Positions 1 to 10,488 are shown, numbered from the stretch's first letter. The stretch: 64,000 nt of DNA from Pisolithus tinctorius (GCA_024663395.1 JANFAH010000046.1:1-64000); one strand, 5' to 3'. Program-made: numbers and translations. Notes: generated by a model from the sequence alone, not told the origin.

Positions 1-99
1 ACTTCTTTACGGTAGCGGTTGGTGCAGTGGTCATCCAAACAGGCGCACTGGGGGTAACAGGCGTCGGGGGCTCCTTCGGTGCTGCGGTATTTCTTCCTC

Positions 100-103
100 C
101 CGC
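100..103. repeat. Target-site duplication, left (CCGC)
   Basis: CCGC directly precedes the 5' LTR and is repeated at 10489-10492 after the 3' LTR. The unoccupied copy near 47131 has this sequence once. Four bases is one less than the usual Ty3/Gypsy five. Confidence 0.85.
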
Positions 104-1077
104 TGTAGGGAGCCGTATACTCCCTGAGGCTGGAACAGGAATCTGTCACTAAATTCCGCAGGCCTCTACACAAACCCGTTTCGGAGTTTTTCGAATTTTT
201 TTCCGCTCGTGTCCTCGCGTTTCCTCCCATCCCCTGTCCCCTTCGGAGTCTCTACCGACCTTCAGCGTGTCGCTATGCCGCATTCACGCAGAGTCATCTG
301 GAGTTCAGTAGCCATCGCTCAGCCACGTCACCAGTCATCCGTGCCACTTACCTCTAAAAAACCCGGTTTCCCCTGTCGCCCTAAATTCCGCAAGCTGGAC
401 TTCGTGCCAGTACGCTACGCTCTGCCCTCCTGTGCCACTCAGCTCCACCTCCCACTTGTACGCATACTCTCGTTCTGTTGGAAGATACCCCTTACCGTTG
501 TCCCGTTCTTACTCTTGTCTACTACCCACCGGACTATTTCACGTGCATCTGTATTTCGCTGACGTCTGACGTCCTTCCCTTTATTTTCCGGTCTTTTAGT
601 TTTTCCGCCCCACCTTACTCCGACTCGTACCTACTTTCCCTGTACTATATAATTCCGCCATAGCGTCGGAAATAGACACCCACCTTTTGAGTCGCTATCC
701 GTGTGTGTTCTGCGAGTTCGAGAGTTTCGAGAGTCTAAAGTGCGTACATAGAGTCTGCTGCGTCTTCAGTGTCCCCAGAGGTCTTCGTGTCTCTTGCGTC
801 CTCCAGCCCTGCACACCTAATCCCGTGTCCCTTTCGCTTCGAATTCGCTCCTCTTGACGCGTAGCGACCCCCTCGGAATTTCATATACCCATCTTGCTGC
901 TCCTCACGCGTCTACATCTGCCCGGAATTAAATTCCGCGACTCTCGCTCGAATTTCCCCACCGCTTCTAAGCCCTTTCTCGACCTCTCCTTCCACACAGT
1001 ACCCCTTGGGACGATCCTAGGGAATTCTCCCTTCACCCTTCCTCTAGTCGCACGCTTCCCAGAAGTCGTGTCCCACA
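104..1077 (+). repeat. 5' LTR of element 1
   Basis: It begins TGTAGGGAGC and ends GTGTCCCACA, with TG..CA termini, and matches 9516-10488 almost base for base. Differences are few, for example near 151-158, 196-204, 620, 675, 910 and 1015. It holds a TATATAA box at 646-652 and six exact AATTCCG/CGGAATT copies. Confidence 0.95.
646..652 (+). promoter_or_regulatory. TATA box in the 5' LTR
   Basis: TATATAA sits in the middle of the LTR, where the retroelement promoter is expected, and overlaps the first two bases of an AATTCCG motif at 651-657. The 3' LTR has the same arrangement at 10057-10063. Confidence 0.55.
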
Positions 1078-1083
1078 ACGTTT

Positions 1084-1100
1084 TGGAGCCCACCGCGAGG
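1084..1100 (+). other. Primer-binding site of element 1
   Basis: TGGAGCCCACCGCGAGG lies six bases after the 5' LTR and begins TGG, the complement of a tRNA CCA end. The identical 17 bases occupy the same position in element 2 (27298-27282, minus strand), which supports the call. I could not assign the tRNA. Confidence 0.7.
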
Positions 1101-1591
1101 GGTCTGTAGATCTGGAAAGGAGATCCTTACGACCCACTCGTCAAAGAACCGAACTCGAAGAGCTCCTGAGCCCTTCCGCAGACTATCTATTTCCTCAGCA
1201 GAAATCTTAATTCCGGTAGCTGATCCTAGAGATATTTCAGAGCCGCACTCGTCAGACTCAGATCTCGGTTTAGACGAGATCTTTCGGAGCCCAGAGTCCC
1301 CAGCGTTTTGCCCAGCGTTTCCAGGAGGCTTCGACTTCGACGAGCCCTTCGATCCTCCCGCTGAACGTCAAGAACTTTCGCCTCTCTCAGAACTAACTTC
1401 TTCGTCGTCCTCGCCATCCAGTGACTCAGAACTAGCTGAACAGCTCCTACTTCCTTCCCATTCCCTAATCGCAAATTCCGTACCTCCCTTTCTACTCAAA
1501 TACCCGTACAGAATTCTCTTGCCTCGACTCTCTTGAATTCCGCTCCTATCCTTCCCCGAATTCCGATCCAGATCCCCGTACCACCTCGCAT

Positions 1592-3326
1592 AATGTCTGG
1601 AGCAAGAGACATGCCACTCAGGGGTTCTAACAAAGCCCCGAAGTTTTCCGGTCGTACCGAAGACATCACTCGCTACCTTGAAGACGTCGAACAACTCTGC
1701 GTCGAAGCTGGCCTTGACACCGGGAAAGATAAGATCCACTGGGTCATTCGTTACGCTACCACAACGAGGCGGAGTTTTGGTCAACCTTAGACGCCGCAAC
1801 CGACGGCTTCAATGACTGGGATGCGTTTTCCAAAGAACTCCTGAACTACTATCCAGGTGCCTCGGTGAAAGATCGTCGCTATACTAAAGCCGACCTTGAA
1901 ACCTTACTCTACCATCAAGTTCAGAAACCGATGGGATCACTGGAAGATCTCGGGAAATACGTCCGGGAATTCCGACGCATCCTCGGCCTCATCCAGAAGA
2001 AGAAGAAACTCCCTGAGGACTACATCAACGAGAAATTCCTTGAGGGGTTTCCCCCGAGATTTCGGAATTCCTTGCTCACGCGATTGCAACTCTCTGACTT
2101 AGATCATGACATTGACGAACCATGGGAGTTCGATATGTCTATAAACACGCCAACTACCTCCTCAGTGGGGCCAAACGGAACCTCCCTCAACCAGACTCGT
2201 CGGCACTGTTTCCCCAGAATTCCGCTCCATCTTCCTCGCCGGCCGTTCCTACTATCCTGAAGCGAGAGTATGCTCATGTCGCTCAGCAACCTGTTCCTAC
2301 CCCGCCCCCCAACAAGGTCAAGAAGGACAATTCCGTCGTTCCTTCGATCCACGATGTTTCTTCTGCGGAGGAACAGATGGGCACAGAACTGCAGAATGTG
2401 CGCTGTGTCACGAATACGTACAAGCTGGGAAATGCTCCCTGATTGGAGGGAGGGTTTTCATGCCAGACGGCTCTGATATTCCTAGGACAGCTGCAGGCCG
2501 TAACTTCAAGGAAAAGATCGATAACTTCCTCGCCATGCGCGACTCGATCATTGCCTCGGCAAACCTCGTCTCAGTTCAGCGACCCGGCCAGCAGTCAACC
2601 TCATCCCGCGGGTGTGAAACTCCTCCCCATCTCGTCAGCACAATGTTCTTCAGCAACGAAGATGTTTCGGAATACCAAGTCGACCTACACCCCTCTTCCT
2701 ATCTAGTCGACGAAAACCTAGAGGAGGATGCTGACGAAGAAGACCAACGTGCCTTAGCAAGGGCTTATGCGCAGGTAGAAGAGTTGAAGAACGCTATCAA
2801 GAAAAAGAAGACAGCCCGCTTCGACGGCGTAGAAGTCCCGGTTCGTCGTCAAAGGCCGGCACTAGCAGTCCCAGCGTCGGCCAACGCGCCGGTGCCTCCT
2901 ATCCCAGTCAGTAATTCCGCTCCAGCTAACCCCGCCTCGTCTTCGGAAGCCCCAATAGCCAGAAAAACTCCGGTTGCTCCTAATCTTACAGACCTCCGGA
3001 AACTTAAGCCAACTACAAATTCCGCACCCCAATTCCGTTACCAAAGCAGTTTTGATGAAGCTGCGGCGACCAAGCGGATCGTAAACCAAGTCTTAGACGC
3101 AAAAATGGAAATCTCTACTAAAGATCTATTAGCTGTTAGCCCAGAGATTCGCAAGCAGATCAGAGAACTAGCTGCGACGAAGAAGATAACTATTGGGAGT
3201 TTAGAAACCGCATCAGACGCACTCCCTCGGCTGCTTGGGCGTCCTATGAGCAGTACTGGGTTAGAGACACAGAAGGGAAGTGCGTGGGCCTCGCTACGGC
3301 TCCCTTATGCTGTCGACGGATCTTGA
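1592..3326 (+). pseudogene. Gag of element 1, frameshifted
   Basis: This is the structural protein that would form the retrotransposon particle and bind its RNA. It probably starts at the ATG at 1592 (MSGARDMPLRG). The capsid part reads APKFSGRTEDITRYLEDVEQ, changes frame near 1757 (EAEFWSTL follows) and again near 2140. A zinc knuckle of form CX2CX5HX4C is at 2355-2399 (CFFCGGTDGHRTAEC), one residue longer in the middle than the retroviral CX2CX4HX4C. A Pro/Ser/Ala-rich linker and a pre-protease segment (LLAVSPEIRKQIREL) follow to 3326. At least three frame changes make it non-functional as it stands. Confidence 0.85.
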
Positions 3327-3871
3327 TGGACAAACTCCATGTCGAATGTATTTTGGACAGCGGATGCCAGGTAGTGGCCTTGCGACGGGAGTTGTGGGAA
3401 GCCTTAGAGGCCCCTCTCCGTACTGACATGACCATGACTCTGGAGGCCGCTAACCAATCTAAAGAAAGCACCCTTGGGGTCATAGAGAATGCCACTTTGC
3501 GCATAGGAAACGTCGAGGCTCATCTACAAATCCAGGTCGTTGATCGCACGCCTTTCGACTTACTTCTCGGTCGACCCTTCTTCTGCCTACTCTCCAGCGT
3601 CCTTCGCGATTTCCCTGACGGAGAACAGTCTCTAGAAATCCGCGACCCTAATTCCGGTAAACAAGTCTTAATTCCGACACGACCTCGCAACAGGCTGCAA
3701 CCCCTTCCACGTTTCGTAAATTCCGAAGACGAAGAAGACTTCTTTGCGCGAAAACAAATGCGTCGCCACATGAATCCACCCAGCAGGGTTTTTAGTATCG
3801 GTCGAGGACTCGTACGATCTACGAGGAGACCAGGACTGCGCTTTCTCCGTGTGTTCACTTTATGTTTCTGA
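3284..3871 (+). pseudogene. Retropepsin-like aspartic protease region of element 1
   Basis: This domain would cut the Gag-Pol polyprotein. The active-site triad lies in CILDSGCQVVA, with the Asp codon at 3356, followed by the second-loop sequence PFDLLLGRPFF near 3550. It lies between gag and reverse transcriptase, as expected for Ty3/Gypsy. It is in a different frame from the end of gag, so the polyprotein is broken near 3300. Confidence 0.85.
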
Positions 3872-3886
3872 TCCTCTTTATACCCT

Positions 3887-5770
3887 TTGAAGTCTTCCAC
3901 GTTTTTACCCACAGACTCTGCCGTAAATTCCGCTGCGGTGTTTATCTACGACTTTCGAGGCAACATTACGCCTCCTGTCGATCCCTTTGACACCAGTTCC
4001 GTTTCTCCGACTGATCCTTTCCTGTTCTCGACCGCTACTACCATTTCTCCACTGACAATTTCTGCCTTACGCTCTACTTATCAGTTCGATCCCGTTTATC
4101 ATGTCTTAAAGTACAAACCTGTAGCGAGGAAGGTGAGGCCGGTACCGACGTCGATGCCAGCAGAATTCCGGGTAGAGCGTCGGGAGGCCGAAGACCCACT
4201 CGCAGATCTGCCTGTCTTACCTACTCATCCCCCTCCGTTCGTGCCAGGTTCCAGGTTTACTCAGGAAAGAGCTGACGAGCTCGATTGGACCCGGCAAGGT
4301 TCCTTTGGCCTACGAGTTAGACCTAGTACGGTGGTTAGTCAGGGAGCAAGAAGATGCCTTTGCTTGGGACGCTTCGGAAAGAGGGACCTTCGAGAAGACA
4401 TGTTCCCGCCCCTGAAGATACCTACGCTAGCACACAAGCCTTGGGTCGAGCGGAATATTCCCATTCCCCGCTATTTTCCGTGAAGTCGTTAATATCATCA
4501 AGGAAAAGATTTCCGCAGGGGTTTATGAACCGTCTACTTCGTCTTACCGCTCAAAATGGTTCTGCGTAGTCAAGAAGGACGGAAAATCTCTGCGCCTCGT
4601 ACATGACTTACAACCTCTAAACGCCGTTTCTATCCAGGACTCAGCCGTTCCCCCATTCGTCGATTCGATTGCTGAAGCCTTCGCTTGTCATTCGGTCTAC
4701 GGAATTTTAGATCTTATGGTCGGATATGATCATCGCACCATACACGACGATTACCGGACCTCACTACCTTCCAAACTCCTATAGGTACTCTTCGACTCAC
4801 CAAACTTCCTATGGGCTACACGAATGCCGTCCAAATTTTCCACGGAGACGTCTGTTGGATTTTAAAAGACGAAATTCCGGAAGTCACCATCCCGTTTATC
4901 GACGACTGTCCCATTAAAGGTCCCAAATCTCGCTACCAAAATCCCGACGGGACCTCGAAACGATTCCACAGAATTCCGGGATTAGACGCTTCATCTGGGA
5001 GCACCTGCAGAACGTCAACCGAGTCTTACACCGTCTGCGTCATGCAGGAGCCACCGTGTCAGCAAAGAAATGCGTCATTGCTGCGCCGTCTATCATAGTG
5101 GTCGGGCACAAGGTGTCGTTCGAGGGTAGAATTCCGGACGAATCTAAAGTCCAAAAGATTAAAGATTGGCCGTACTGCACAAATCACTGAAGTACGCGGA
5201 TTTTTAGGTCTCTGTTCGTACTGCAGGATCTTCATCAAAGACTTCGCCAAACATGCCCGTCCCCTCGTCGAGCTGACCAAGAAGGACGTCCCCTTCGAAT
5301 TCCGTGACGAGCATAGGGAAGCGATGGAGTACCTCCGCCGTGCGATCGTCTCGTCCCCTGCGTTACGAACTATCGACTATAATTCCGAAAACAAAGTCAT
5401 TTTAGCTGTCGACACTTCTAACATCGCTGTCGGGTATCTCCTCATGCAGGAGGGGGAAGACGGCAAACGCTACCCTGCTAGGTTCGGCTCGATAACTCTC
5501 AATGAACGCGAACGTCGCTACAGCCAAGCTAAGCTAGAATTATTTGGGCTTTTCCGAGCCTTGCACGACGTCTGACTTCATATCTTCGGCGTGCGGAATT
5601 TAGTCGTTGAGGTGGATGCGCGGTACATCAAAGGGATGATTAACAATCCCGACCTACAGCCTAACGCGACCATAAATCGCTGGATCGCCGGAATTCTCCT
5701 ATTCGACTTCGAGCTCATACATGTTCCAGCACACAAGCACGCAGCGCTGGACGGACTTTCGAGGAGACCG
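3887..5770 (+). pseudogene. Reverse transcriptase-RNase H of element 1, with frameshifts and a stop
   Basis: It would copy element RNA into DNA and degrade the RNA strand. It opens with a conserved connector (HVLKYKPVARKVRPVP near 4100, then KPWVERNIPIP). The palm begins SKWFCVVKKDGKSLRLVHDL near 4550, and the catalytic box is FIDD at 4895-4906, the YXDD equivalent. Frame changes fall near 4490, 4757, 4950 and 5175. RNase H (ILAVDTSNIAVGYLL near 5400) is cut by a TGA at 5573-5575, probably from CGA. It then resumes to the conserved end HVPAHKHAALDGLSRRP near 5720-5770. Confidence 0.9.
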
Positions 5771-6030
5771 AGAGCAGAAGAAGATGAGGAGGGAGACGAG
5801 GACTATGAGGATTGGATCGATGAGTGTGGGGCTTTTGCAGTCGAGCTCTTGAATCGTAGGGAAGCGCGTTTCGAGTCCCATCCTTACCCCTTGGAAATTC
5901 CGAGCGTCGTGTCAGACTCATCCCTCCCCCTGTCACAGAGTCTAGGTATCTTTACCGCCGAAGAATCGATGCCGGAAAACCTCGAGACCGAAATTCCGAG
6001 GTCAGAAAAAGCGAAACAGAAGAGGAGAGG

Positions 6031-7380
6031 ATGAGAGTGGTGAAAGAGTTTTTGGAAACGAAGAAAACGCCCGAAGGGTTAGAGGAGGCGGAGTTGGAGA
6101 GCCTAGTGCGCCTTGCGACTCGGTATTTCGTAAAAGGGGGAGAACTGTGGAGGAAGGATCCCCAGGGACGGCATCAGCTAGTGGTACCCTCACACAAACA
6201 CCTTGGAATTCTCCGCCAGGCCCACGACAACCTAGGGCACAAGGGTATCTTCTCGACCCGTATGCGTTTGCTGACTCGCTTTTGGTGGCCCATGCTAGAG
6301 CAGGACGTCCGTTGGTATGTTAAATCGTGCCACGAGTGCCAGATCCGTCGTTTGGATCGCATTCATATACCGCCAGTTGTCGCCATCCCCGAACCCCTGT
6401 TTTACAAGGCTTATATGGACACGTTCTTAATGCCGAAGTCGAACGGGTTTCGCTACGTTACCCAAGCCCGCTGTTCACTCACCAGTTACCCCGAATGGGC
6501 TATGCTTCGTGCAGAGACAGGCAAGTCCATTGGAAAGTTCATCTTCGAACAGATTCTGTGCCGTTGGGGTGCCGTTGCGGAGATTGTCACAGATAATGGG
6601 GGACCATACGTCCTCGCTCTCGACTGGCTCTCCAAGACCTTCGGAATTCGCCACATACGCATCTCCCCTTATAATTCGCAGGCTAATGGAGTCGTCGAAC
6701 GGCGGCATTTCGATGTCAGAGAGGCGATGGTAAAGAGTTGTGGTGGGGAAGCGTCGAAGTGGTCAGAAGTGGCTCCTGCGGTATTTTGGGCAGAGAGGGT
6801 TACGGTTCACAAGGCAACCGGGTTCTTCCATTCTATATGGCTCACAGTGTTGAACCCAGACTCCCTTTCGATCTGGTCGAAGCGACGTTTTTAGCCCCTT
6901 TCGAGGCGAATTTTACTCGACTACAGACCTCATTGCTCACTGTGCTCGCCAACTCCAGAAACGCCCCGAGGACCTCGCTCGCATCCACGATATGGTCCTA
7001 AAATCCCGCTTTGCCTCAGCCAAGGATTTCGTCGATCGTTTTGCACGGTCCATCAAAGACTTTAACTTCGAACCAGGGTCGCTTGTCCTCGTTCGGAATT
7101 CCCGTATCGAACTAGAACTCGACCGGAAAACCAAACCGCGCTACCTAGGGCCTATGATCGTCATCAGACGCACTAAAGGCGGTTCGTACATACTTGCGGA
7201 ATTAGATGGCGCAGTCTCGAAATTCCGTTTCGCTGCCTTTCGCCTATACCCCTATTTCCCGCGGAATAACGCTCGTATCGAAGTCACCCAGCTGACTGGT
7301 GCTTCCCCACAAGACCTGGATCGTCTTGAAGACGAAGCGTTCCCGGACCTACGCTCGCTGGCGTCCCGTTGGACGAGTCA
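6031..7380 (+). pseudogene. Integrase of element 1
   Basis: It would insert the cDNA into the host genome. An HHCC zinc-binding region is at about 6190-6345 (HKHLGILRQAHDNLGHKG, CHECQ). The DDE core follows: Asp in YMDTF near 6415, Asp in VTDNGG near 6590, Glu in NGVVERRH near 6700. Frame changes near 6830 and 6990 separate the core from the C-terminal domain (PGSLVLVRNSRIELELDRK, LGPMIVIRRTKGGSYIL, FRFAAFRLYPYF). No chromodomain is evident. Coding similarity ends near 7380. Confidence 0.9.
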
Positions 7381-7649
7381 GATGAGTAGCCCGTCCTTCT
7401 CTCTACCTCTTTCTTTTCTTTTCTTTCTCTCTTCTTTCTTTTATCGATACCCGTTTCATCTCATATATAAATTCCGCACCGCTCACATGAAAGAGACAAA
7501 GTCGCTAAAAAAAAAAAAAAAAAAATTCCGCACTACTTTTCCTTCAGAAGTCTTACGTTTCCTTACTGTAGTACTAATTCCAACGCACGAAAGACTCTTT
7601 CACATTCGGGACATACGAGTACAAAATTCCGCAGACACTAGTACGCTAT
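7381..7649 (+). other. Spacer between integrase and the antisense gene
   Basis: No gene is seen. It has a pyrimidine-rich tract (7395-7445), a TATATAA at 7464-7470 overlapping an AATTCCG copy, an A-run at 7507-7525 running into another copy, and a third copy at 7625. It could hold the pol transcript end or a promoter, but this is not shown. Confidence 0.4.
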
Positions 7650-9420
7650 TTACAGGTCGCGGAGATCGTCCTTCAACCTTCGCAACTCCTCCCGTCTAGC
7701 CCGCGCAGTCTCGATGCGATATGTCACCCGCCTCGCCAGCATCCCAGCAGCCGGTAGACCTGCTCCAACTCGAACTCCTCGTCCTCGGCCCTCGCCTCGA
7801 GCACTCGCAGACGCTCGACGATGTTCGCTGTCGACCGCTCGCGTGGGTACTCGACCTCCGGAATTTCCGCAGCAGAAGGAGTGTCGCTCTGGGCCGCACT
7901 TCGACGTCTCCAGGTTCGTCCAGTAAACTGGTCGCAGTCGCAAAAAAGGCTCGGCTCGACTTGTTCGTCGATCGAAGGTGACGCTTGAGGATCGTCGACA
8001 GGGACTGGAGAGGGCTTGAATGAAGGTCCGGGCGTTGGAGTAGCCCCGCGGAAAAAGAGACGAGGTGTTGGCGGAGGATCGTGGGGTGAAGGGGTCGGTT
8101 GTGGCGAAGGAGAACGTGTGGGGTCGGATCAGGCTGCCGTTTTCGAGCCGGAATTTTCAGAGTGAGCTTCTTGCAGGTCCAGTCGCAGGTTCGGCCGGGG
8201 ACGCCTTCGCGGTCGTAATCGATTTGACCCGTTTGTGGGACGGGCCTGCTTCCCCAACGGTACCGGAGTTCTTTCGCTGAAGGTGGTGTCAGCCCGTTCC
8301 CTTGCGGAATTTCACCTGTTCGGTACTCACCTTTCTCCCTACCCCTCGAGAGCGCGAGCACTTGCGCTTCGCCTTCTGGCACCGTTTACAGGATGACTCT
8401 GGCTCCCCGACGCACCTGAGGTTCGCCTGCGCACACGTCTCGCAGGGCTCGTTGTCTCCAGCCATGCGAGGTCTCTTTGCAGAAGGACCTGGTTCGCCTT
8501 CGCCTTCACCGTCGCCCTCGTCATCGTCGACGTCATCAGCCAGCTCGTCCTCCTCGCTGGTGGCCTGCGGAGTTTTCGTTGAAGTCAGCACTCACGCTCG
8601 GGGTTGTCAAGGACGTGGAACGCACCTTCTGTTTCCCTTTTCCTTTGCTCGCGCTTCCAGAGCCCCCCCCTGTCGAACGTGCAGCTCCTCTTGACGGGTT
8701 TCCTTCGGTATCTTCTGGTGCGTGGTCTTGGCCCTCACCTCTTGCTGCTTGGCCGCGGGTGTGCATGGATGGTGCCTTGGCCAACCTCTCAGCCTCTAAG
8801 CGCGCTCTCTCCTCGACCCGCTCCTGGTAGTCCTCGAAGACGTCGTCGATGTGGAATCTTCGCTGCCCTTCTGGCCGACGAAGATCTGCTATGGCTATGA
8901 CCGCCGGGATCACCTCGTTCTGCTCCATCGCGGATTCTTCGGTCATGTCGCGTAGGTTGGCGTCGCGCACCTTCGGGATGGAGATCTCGTTCTCGTCGAC
9001 GTACTTCCACCACGAGTAAATGCCGGCCTGGAGATCTGTTAGCGCGTGGCGTGTACGAGTATCTAGTGCACTCACCCAGGTCTGGTCCCAGTCCGCCACC
9101 CACTCGTATATCGCCTCTAGGCTCTCCGGGTTGCGGTGCCGTGTCGATCAACACCCTAACGTGCCTCAGAGCTGCTGACAGCGAGATAATGGCCTGGTCC
9201 CTCATGCTAATCACCGGTCCGTGCGTCGCGGATCGAGTAAGCTTGCATGTCGACGGGTGGATGAGACGTTGGGAGCAAGATAAGTGGGCGAGGGTGTTGT
9301 TGGGGGAGTTTGACGAGCGGTGGGCCACCTTCTGGGCGAGTTTAAATTCCGCAGGGCCATCTCGTACAATGCGGAATTTCCCTCTGCACGAGGCGGAATT
9401 CCGACCACGCGCCATCATTG
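7650..9420 (-). CDS. Zn(II)2Cys6 (Gal4-type) protein gene, antisense within element 1
   Basis: This is a putative nuclear sequence-specific DNA-binding protein encoded opposite to gag-pol, between integrase and the 3' LTR. The cysteines at 8444-8358 fit CX2CX6CX7CX2CX6C (CETC...CKRC...KRKC), which matches the fungal binuclear zinc cluster. An acidic stretch (DVDDDEGDGEGEGEP) precedes it and a Lys/Arg-rich segment follows. A likely 31-nt intron (8595-8565, gtgagt..ccgcag) joins exons in frame, and another runs from 8332 to about 8281 (gtgagt..ttcag). An upstream exon holds WWKYVDENEISIP. The C-terminus (VERLRVLEARAEDEEFELEQ, then ETARARREELRRLKDDL, stop at 7650) looks like a coiled coil. A frame change near 7730 and an in-frame TGA near 8160 leave intactness open. 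Start and exact exons are uncertain. Confidence 0.65.
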
Positions 9421-9499
9421 TTACGTAACGTCTGCCGAAATTCCTCCGTGCTCGTCTCTGTCGCGTCTCGGTTCGGTCTGACCGAGGACGGTCAGCATT

Positions 9500-9515
9500 C
9501 GCAGTCCCCGGGAGG
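9500..9515 (+). other. Polypurine tract of element 1
   Basis: CCCCGGGAGG directly precedes the 3' LTR. The purine-rich GGGAGG is where plus-strand priming is expected, though it is short. Confidence 0.4.
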
Positions 9516-10488
9516 TGTAGGGAGCCGTATACTCCCTGAGGCTGGAACAGGAATCTGTCACTAAATTCTGCAGGCCTCTACGACAAACCGTTTCGGAGTT
9601 TTTCGGAATTTTTTTCCGCTCGTGTCCTCGCGTTTCCTCCCATCCCCTGTCCCCTTCGGAGTCTCTACCGACCTTCAGCATGTCGCTATGCCGCATTCGC
9701 GCAGAGTCATCCGGAGTTCAGTAGCCATGCTCAGCCACGTCACCAGTCATCCGTGCCACTTACCTCTAAAAAACCCGGTTTCCCCTGTCGCCCTAAATTC
9801 CGCAAGCTGGACTTCGTGCCAGTACGCTACGCTCTGCCCTCCTGTGCCACTCAGCTCCACCTCCCACTTGTACGCATACTCTCGTTCTGTTGGAAGATAC
9901 CCCTTACCGTTGTCCCGTTCTTACTCTTGTCTACTACCCACCGGACTATTTCACGTGCATCTGTATTTCGCTGACGTCTGACGTCCTTCCCTTTATTTTC
10001 CGGTCTTTTAGTTTTTCCGCCCCACCTTACTCCACTCGTACCTACTTTCCCTGTACTATATAATTCCGCCATAGCGTCGGAAATATGACACCCACCTTTT
10101 GAGTCGCTATCCGTGTGTGTTCTGCGAGTTCGAGAGTTTCGAGAGTCTAAAGTGCGTACATAGAGTCTGCTGCGTCTTCAGTGTCCCCAGAGGTCTTCGT
10201 GTCTCTTGCGTCCTCCAGCCCTGCACACCTAATCCCGTGTCCCTTTCGCTTCGAATTCGCTCCTCTTGACGCGTAGCGACCCCTCGGAATTTCATATACC
10301 CATCTTGCTGCTCCTCACGCATCTACATCTGCCCGGAATTAAATTCCGCGACTCTCGCTCGAATTTCCCCACCGCTTCTAAGCCCTTTCTCGACCTCTCC
10401 TTCCACACAGTACCCCTTGGGACGACCCTAGGGAATTCTCCCTTCACCCTTCCTCTAGTCGCACGCTTCCCAGAAGTCGTGTCCCACA
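9516..10488 (+). repeat. 3' LTR of element 1
   Basis: It is nearly identical to 104-1077. It has lost the first AATTCCG (AATTCTG here) and has one the 5' LTR lacks (CGGAATT at 9604). TATATAA is at 10057-10063. It ends at 10488, followed by the CCGC duplication (10489-10492) and the rest of the GYF pseudogene. Confidence 0.95.

Larger units (their letters stand above)
152..10348. repeat. Dispersed heptamer AATTCCG/CGGAATT across element 1
   Basis: My hand count is about 52 exact copies, 35 as AATTCCG and 17 as CGGAATT. Examples on the plus strand start at 152, 384, 651, 931, 1209, 1536, 1968, 2218, 2913, 3018, 3031, 3650, 3926, 4873, 5298, 5992, 7221, 7470, 7524, 7625 and 9345. Complement copies start at 874, 923, 2063, 4700, 5594, 6642, 7094, 7859, 8149, 8305, 9372 and 9394. 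Copies lie in LTRs, coding sequence in all three frames, and spacers. In noncoding parts the longer form AATTCCGC is common. None was seen between 8312 and 9344, the body of the antisense gene. Outside element 1 I noticed only three, all in element 2. Confidence 0.85.
104..10488 (+). mobile_element. Element 1: full-length Ty3/Gypsy LTR retrotransposon with an antisense extra gene
   Basis: The structure is complete: a 974-bp 5' LTR (104-1077), primer-binding site, gag, protease, reverse transcriptase-RNase H, integrase, an antisense zinc-cluster gene, a purine tract and a 973-bp 3' LTR (9516-10488). CCGC occurs on both sides (100-103 and 10489-10492), and the uninterrupted sequence at about 47131 shows the empty site. 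Domain order PR-RT-RH-IN marks the Ty3/Gypsy superfamily, and the pol sequence resembles elements common in Agaricomycetes. The LTRs are almost identical, so insertion is fairly recent. Even so, gag-pol carries at least six frame changes and one in-frame TGA, so this copy is unlikely to move by itself. The heptamer AATTCCG is dispersed through it. Confidence 0.95.

Noticed and set aside
8302..8830. Plus-strand ORFs opposite the zinc-cluster gene
   Set aside because: They are complementary shadows: the minus strand has the cysteine pattern and workable introns, and these frames have no motif.
9716..10072. ORFs within the LTRs of element 1 (also 209-663)
   Set aside because: They lie wholly in LTR sequence, are altered by single-base indels between the two LTRs, and have no recognisable domain.
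152..10348. AATTCCG excess as EcoRI-linker or cloning artefact
   Set aside because: Many copies are not GAATTC (for example TAATTCCG, CAATTCCG, AAATTCCG), and they are spaced irregularly through coherent retroelement sequence.
152..10348. AATTCCG excess as codon or amino-acid bias
   Set aside because: The word occurs in all three reading frames, in both orientations and in noncoding LTR sequence.
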